From NCBI GenBank assembly GCA_022071945.1, contig JAJVIN010000061.1, positions 1 to 36,061 on the forward strand: a DNA stretch of 36,061 bases. Reading direction: 5' to 3'. A program made the translations under genes and the position numbers. The notes under the pieces were generated by a model. That model saw nothing but the letters and a program-made list of their open reading frames with translations, was not told the origin of the DNA and made no database searches. Below, piece by piece: positions 33,817 through 36,061 of this stretch. How positions within the stretch are numbered: position 1 is the first letter of the stretch; each line of letters opens with the position of its first letter. This DNA comes from Thermoanaerobaculia bacterium (GTDB taxonomy: Bacteria > Acidobacteriota > Thermoanaerobaculia > UBA5066).

Positions 33817-34614
33817 TCAGTCCTCGTCCGGGTCGTTCAGGAGGGGATCACGGCCTGTGGATGGGGCCGGAGAGCTGCCTTTCCGGACGGGGTCTTTGCG
33901 GCGGGAAGGGCCCTTGAGTTCGATGCGGTGAGCGTTATGGACGAGTCGGTCGCAGATCGAATCGGCGAGGGTGGGATCGCCGAGGTACTCGTGCCAGGAC
34001 TTCGGGGGGAGCTGGCTGGTGACCAGGGTGGAGCGAGTGCCGTAGCGATCCTCGAGGACGTCGAGGAGAGCGTGGCGGTCCTGGTCTCTCAGGGCGGAGA
34101 GGCCGAAGTCGTCCAGGACGAGGACGTCGACGCGCATGAGGCGGGTCAGGAGCTTGGCGTAGGTTCCGTCGGCACGGGCCAAGGCGAGTTCGTCGTAGAG
34201 GCGAGAGGTTCTGCGGTACAGGACGCGATGGCCGCGCCGGCACGCCTGCTGGGCGAGAGCGCAGGCGAGATAGGTCTTGCCTGTTCCCGTGGGACCGCTG
34301 ATGAGAACGTTGAGCCGGTCCTGTACGAAGGAGCAGGAGGAGAGGTGCAGGAGCATGGCTTTCTCCAGGCCCCGGGAGGCGCCAGAGTCGACATCCTCGA
34401 TGACGGCCTGCGAGAGACGGAGCTTGGCCTCGCTCAGGCGCCTCTTCAGCCGCTTGTTCTGGCGGAGCATCCACTCGGCGTCGACGAGGAGTCCGAAGCG
34501 GTCCTCGAAGGTGAGGTCTGTGGCGTTGGCCCGGTGCTGCTGCTCGGCATAGGCGTCGGCCATGCCGTAGAGGGAGAGCTGCTTGAGCTTCTGGAGGGTG
34601 GGTTCGGTCAACAT
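33817..34614 (-). CDS. istB: IS21-family helper ATPase IstB
   Basis: 265 aa from ATG 34614 (GGAGAG about 8 bp upstream), 13 bp after the istA stop. A longer in-frame start at 34647 would overlap istA. It is an AAA+ ATPase of the DnaC/IstB family that assembles on target DNA and activates the IstA transposase. Walker A GPTGTGKT (about 107-114), Walker B VLVLDDFG (about 166-173) and the IstB N-terminal helical domain (LKQLSLYGMADAYAEQ) are all visible, and length is normal. The C-terminal tail is basic and somewhat long (PSRRKDPVRKGSS). It appears intact. Confidence 0.93.
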   Translation of the reverse strand: MLTEPTLQKLKQLSLYGMADAYAEQQHRANATDLTFEDRFGLLVDAEWMLRQNKRLKRRLSEAKLRLSQAVIEDVDSGASRGLEKAMLLHLSSCSFVQDRLNVLISGPTGTGKTYLACALAQQACRRGHRVLYRRTSRLYDELALARADGTYAKLLTRLMRVDVLVLDDFGLSALRDQDRHALLDVLEDRYGTRSTLVTSQLPPKSWHEYLGDPTLADSICDRLVHNAHRIELKGPSRRKDPVRKGSSPAPSTGRDPLLNDPDED

Positions 34615-34627
34615 CGTCACTCTCCGC

Positions 34628-35923
34628 TCAGTTGAAGTAAGAGGCACCGCGGACGTTCTCGTGGTGGATGGTGGGGCGGGCTTCCGTGTCCTGCCCGTCG
34701 GGAAGGGGGACGCGGTCGAGACCGTTCTTCAGGATGGCGACCACGTGGCGGTAGCTGCGGGCGCCTGCCAGATGCGCCCTCTGGCAGGCGTTCTCTAGCC
34801 GGTCCCGGCCGTAGACGCGCGAGAGCCTCAGGATCCCGAGACAGGGCCGGTAGCCCTGTTCCGGGTGAGGCCGGGCCTCGAGGATGGCCCGGATGAGGCG
34901 TCCGGTGTGCTGCCCCATCGAATCGGCCCAGGCGATCAGCCGCGATGGCGGCCACGCCAGCGCCTCCTGGTGAGCCTTGGGCATGTGTGAAGGCTCGGTG
35001 GCGTACGAGCCGGGCTTCGGACTCCTTTCGTGCGAAGCGACACGCTGGGTCTTGTGGAAGATCTCGACGATCCTCACCGTGGCCCGCACGTCGACCTGCT
35101 CGTGTACCAAGGCGTGTGGGACCGAGTAGTAGCTTCCATGGAACACCACGTGATAGTCCACGTTCACCCGCGCAATCTTCCACTCGCAAGGTGTGAAGCG
35201 CGCACCCGGCAGAGGCGACAGTGCGGGCTTGTCGACTGTCTCAAACAGTTCGCGCCGGCTCTTCCCGGCATAGTCCCTCATAGGGCGTTCATTGAGTTCC
35301 CACAGCAGTTCCGCAATCCTCCGGTTCAAGTCTGACAGTGTGAAGAACTGTTCGTGCCTCAGCCGCGCCAGGATCCAGCGCTGGACGACTTGCACCCCCA
35401 CTTCTACCTTCGCCTTGTCCCGGGGCCGCCTCGGACGCGCCGCCACCACCGCGCAGCCGTAATGAGTGGCCAACTCCTCGTATCCTCGCTGGATCTCCGG
35501 ATCGTATAAGCACGCCGTCTTCACCCCCGCCTTCAGCTGGTCCGGCGTGATAGACGCCGGAACCCCTCCGAAGAACTCCAGCATCCTCACGTGGCTCTCC
35601 AAGAACTCGGCGCTCTTCTGACTCGGGCTGGCTTCCGCGTACGTATAGCTCGACGCCCCCAACACCCCGACGAACAGTTCCACATCCTGTCTCTCCCCAG
35701 TGTGCCGGTCCACGATCGACGGCTTCTTCCCTGAATAGTCTACGAACGCCCGCTCGCCTCCCTTGTGCTGTTGTCTCACTGTTACCCGCTGTGCGTCCCG
35801 CCACCGACGGTAGTACTCACAGAACTGTGTGTACCGGTACCCGTCCGGATGTTCCCGCAGATACTCCAAGTGCAGAAGTTCCAGGGTCACCCCGGCCCTC
35901 TTAAGTTCCGTGTGGATCCTCAC
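34628..35923 (-). pseudogene. istA: IS21-family transposase IstA, N-terminus missing
   Basis: 431 codons from GTG 35923. The sequence joins the family at PDPVRIHTELKRAGVTLELL, then YRYTQFCEYYRRW, followed by the DDE integrase core (AFVDYSGKKP, FVGVLGASSYTYAE, PASITPDQLKAGV, ARPRRPRDKAKVEVGVQ) and the C-terminal beta domain (VHGSYYSVPHALV in variant form). IstA is normally about 500 aa with an N-terminal helix-turn-helix of about 70-80 residues that binds the element ends. Here the preceding DNA is the AAGTGATCCAC repeat region, in which no such domain is encoded. The core D-D-E residues seem present (D in FVDYSG, D in TPDQLK, E in KVEVGV). Loss of the DNA-binding part probably makes it inactive. 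Confidence 0.8.
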
Positions 35924-35950
35924 CGGGTCCGGCTCTTCAACGCTCGCCAG

Positions 35951-35985
35951 AAGTGATCCACATGTGCTCGTGAGAAGTGATCCAC
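35951..35985. repeat. Direct repeat at the istA-side end
   Basis: AAGTGATCCAC occurs at 35951-35961 and 35975-35985, 24 bp apart. Repeats of this kind mark ends of IS21-family elements, but no copy is present at the istB-side end. Confidence 0.7.
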
Positions 35986-36061
35986 CCGTGTAGAGAGGGT
36001 TCTGATCAGCATCATCCGCCGAAGGCGCCTGAGGCGGGTCGACAGGACGGCCATGGAATCG
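35986..36061. other. Sequence beyond the IS21-type element, to the window edge
   Basis: No gene is recognisable in these 76 bases. A CCGCC/GGCGG inverted pair lies near 36010-36035. Confidence 0.3.

Larger units (their letters stand above)
33505..35990 (-). mobile_element. IS21-family insertion sequence with mismatched ends
   Basis: Contains istB and istA in the usual order on the minus strand. The istB-side end (from TG at 33505) carries repeated CATTCCGG (33509, 33531) and CGTGAAC (33521, 33542, 33564) motifs, typical of multiple terminal repeats of one IS21 subgroup. The istA-side end carries a different repeat, AAGTGATCCAC, twice (35951-35961 and 35975-35985), resembling the ends of another IS21 subgroup. 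istA also lacks its N-terminal helix-turn-helix region there. The element is therefore probably chimeric or deleted and not self-mobile. No target duplication could be identified; the right boundary is approximate. Confidence 0.75.

Overview
The window is high-GC bacterial DNA. Its gene types are: large secreted proteins built from beta-propeller, IPT/TIG, HYDIN-like, BACON and unnamed repeat modules; two Hanks-type Ser/Thr kinases of the GGMGEVYRA kind, one with an N-terminal zinc ribbon and one with a TPR-rich tail; and an FHA/Clp_N protein. This combination is typical of Acidobacteriota, possibly Thermoanaerobaculia. That assignment rests on family knowledge and inference; no rRNA or other marker gene is present.

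Layout. 1-119: 16-bp tandem array running off the left edge. 320-3085 (+): secreted beta-propeller protein. 3184-8964 (-): 1926-aa secreted putative zinc metallopeptidase. These two converge. 8965-9608: relic zone with a BLUF fragment (-) and a copy of the 3' end of the propeller gene (+). 9609-12326 (+): zinc-ribbon/kinase/polytopic membrane protein. 12516-15311 (+): secreted GH39-like glycosidase with four surface repeats. 15531-18743 (+): 1070-aa secreted protein of unknown family, followed by a strong hairpin. 18970-20300: second relic zone with a toxin-antitoxin remnant, a headless beta-barrel and a pseudouridine synthase tail. 20446-23328 (+): kinase-TPR protein. 23521-26010 (+): glycogen phosphorylase glgP with a promoter that implies a leaderless mRNA. 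26044-28495: two inverted fragments of one IS91-like transposase bracket a secreted IPT/CARDB-like gene (26723-28015, -), and an internal fragment of glgP lies just outside the right copy. 28680-31465 (-): a probable operon with a 20-codon ORF, a triple-DUF1566 secreted protein and a two-repeat protein of unknown family. 31733-32551 (+): alpha/beta hydrolase lipoprotein. 32768-33562 (+): FHA-Clp_N protein cut by an IS21-type element. 33505 to about 35990 (-): the IS21-type element, with istB and an istA that lacks its N-terminus.

How the parts relate. Three large secreted proteins share an unnamed repeat module of about 110-120 residues, which suggests a common surface or extracellular location. 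The two kinases and the FHA protein are signalling parts. The kinase next to glgP may link signalling to glycogen breakdown, but only position supports this. The most unusual property of the window is how many recognisable gene fragments lie between intact genes. Some are copies of genes present here (propeller 3' end, glgP middle, IS91 transposase 5' end). No complete novel multigene defence system is evident. The best candidates for undescribed biology are the 1070-aa protein, the DUF1566/two-repeat operon and the IS91-bracketed gene.
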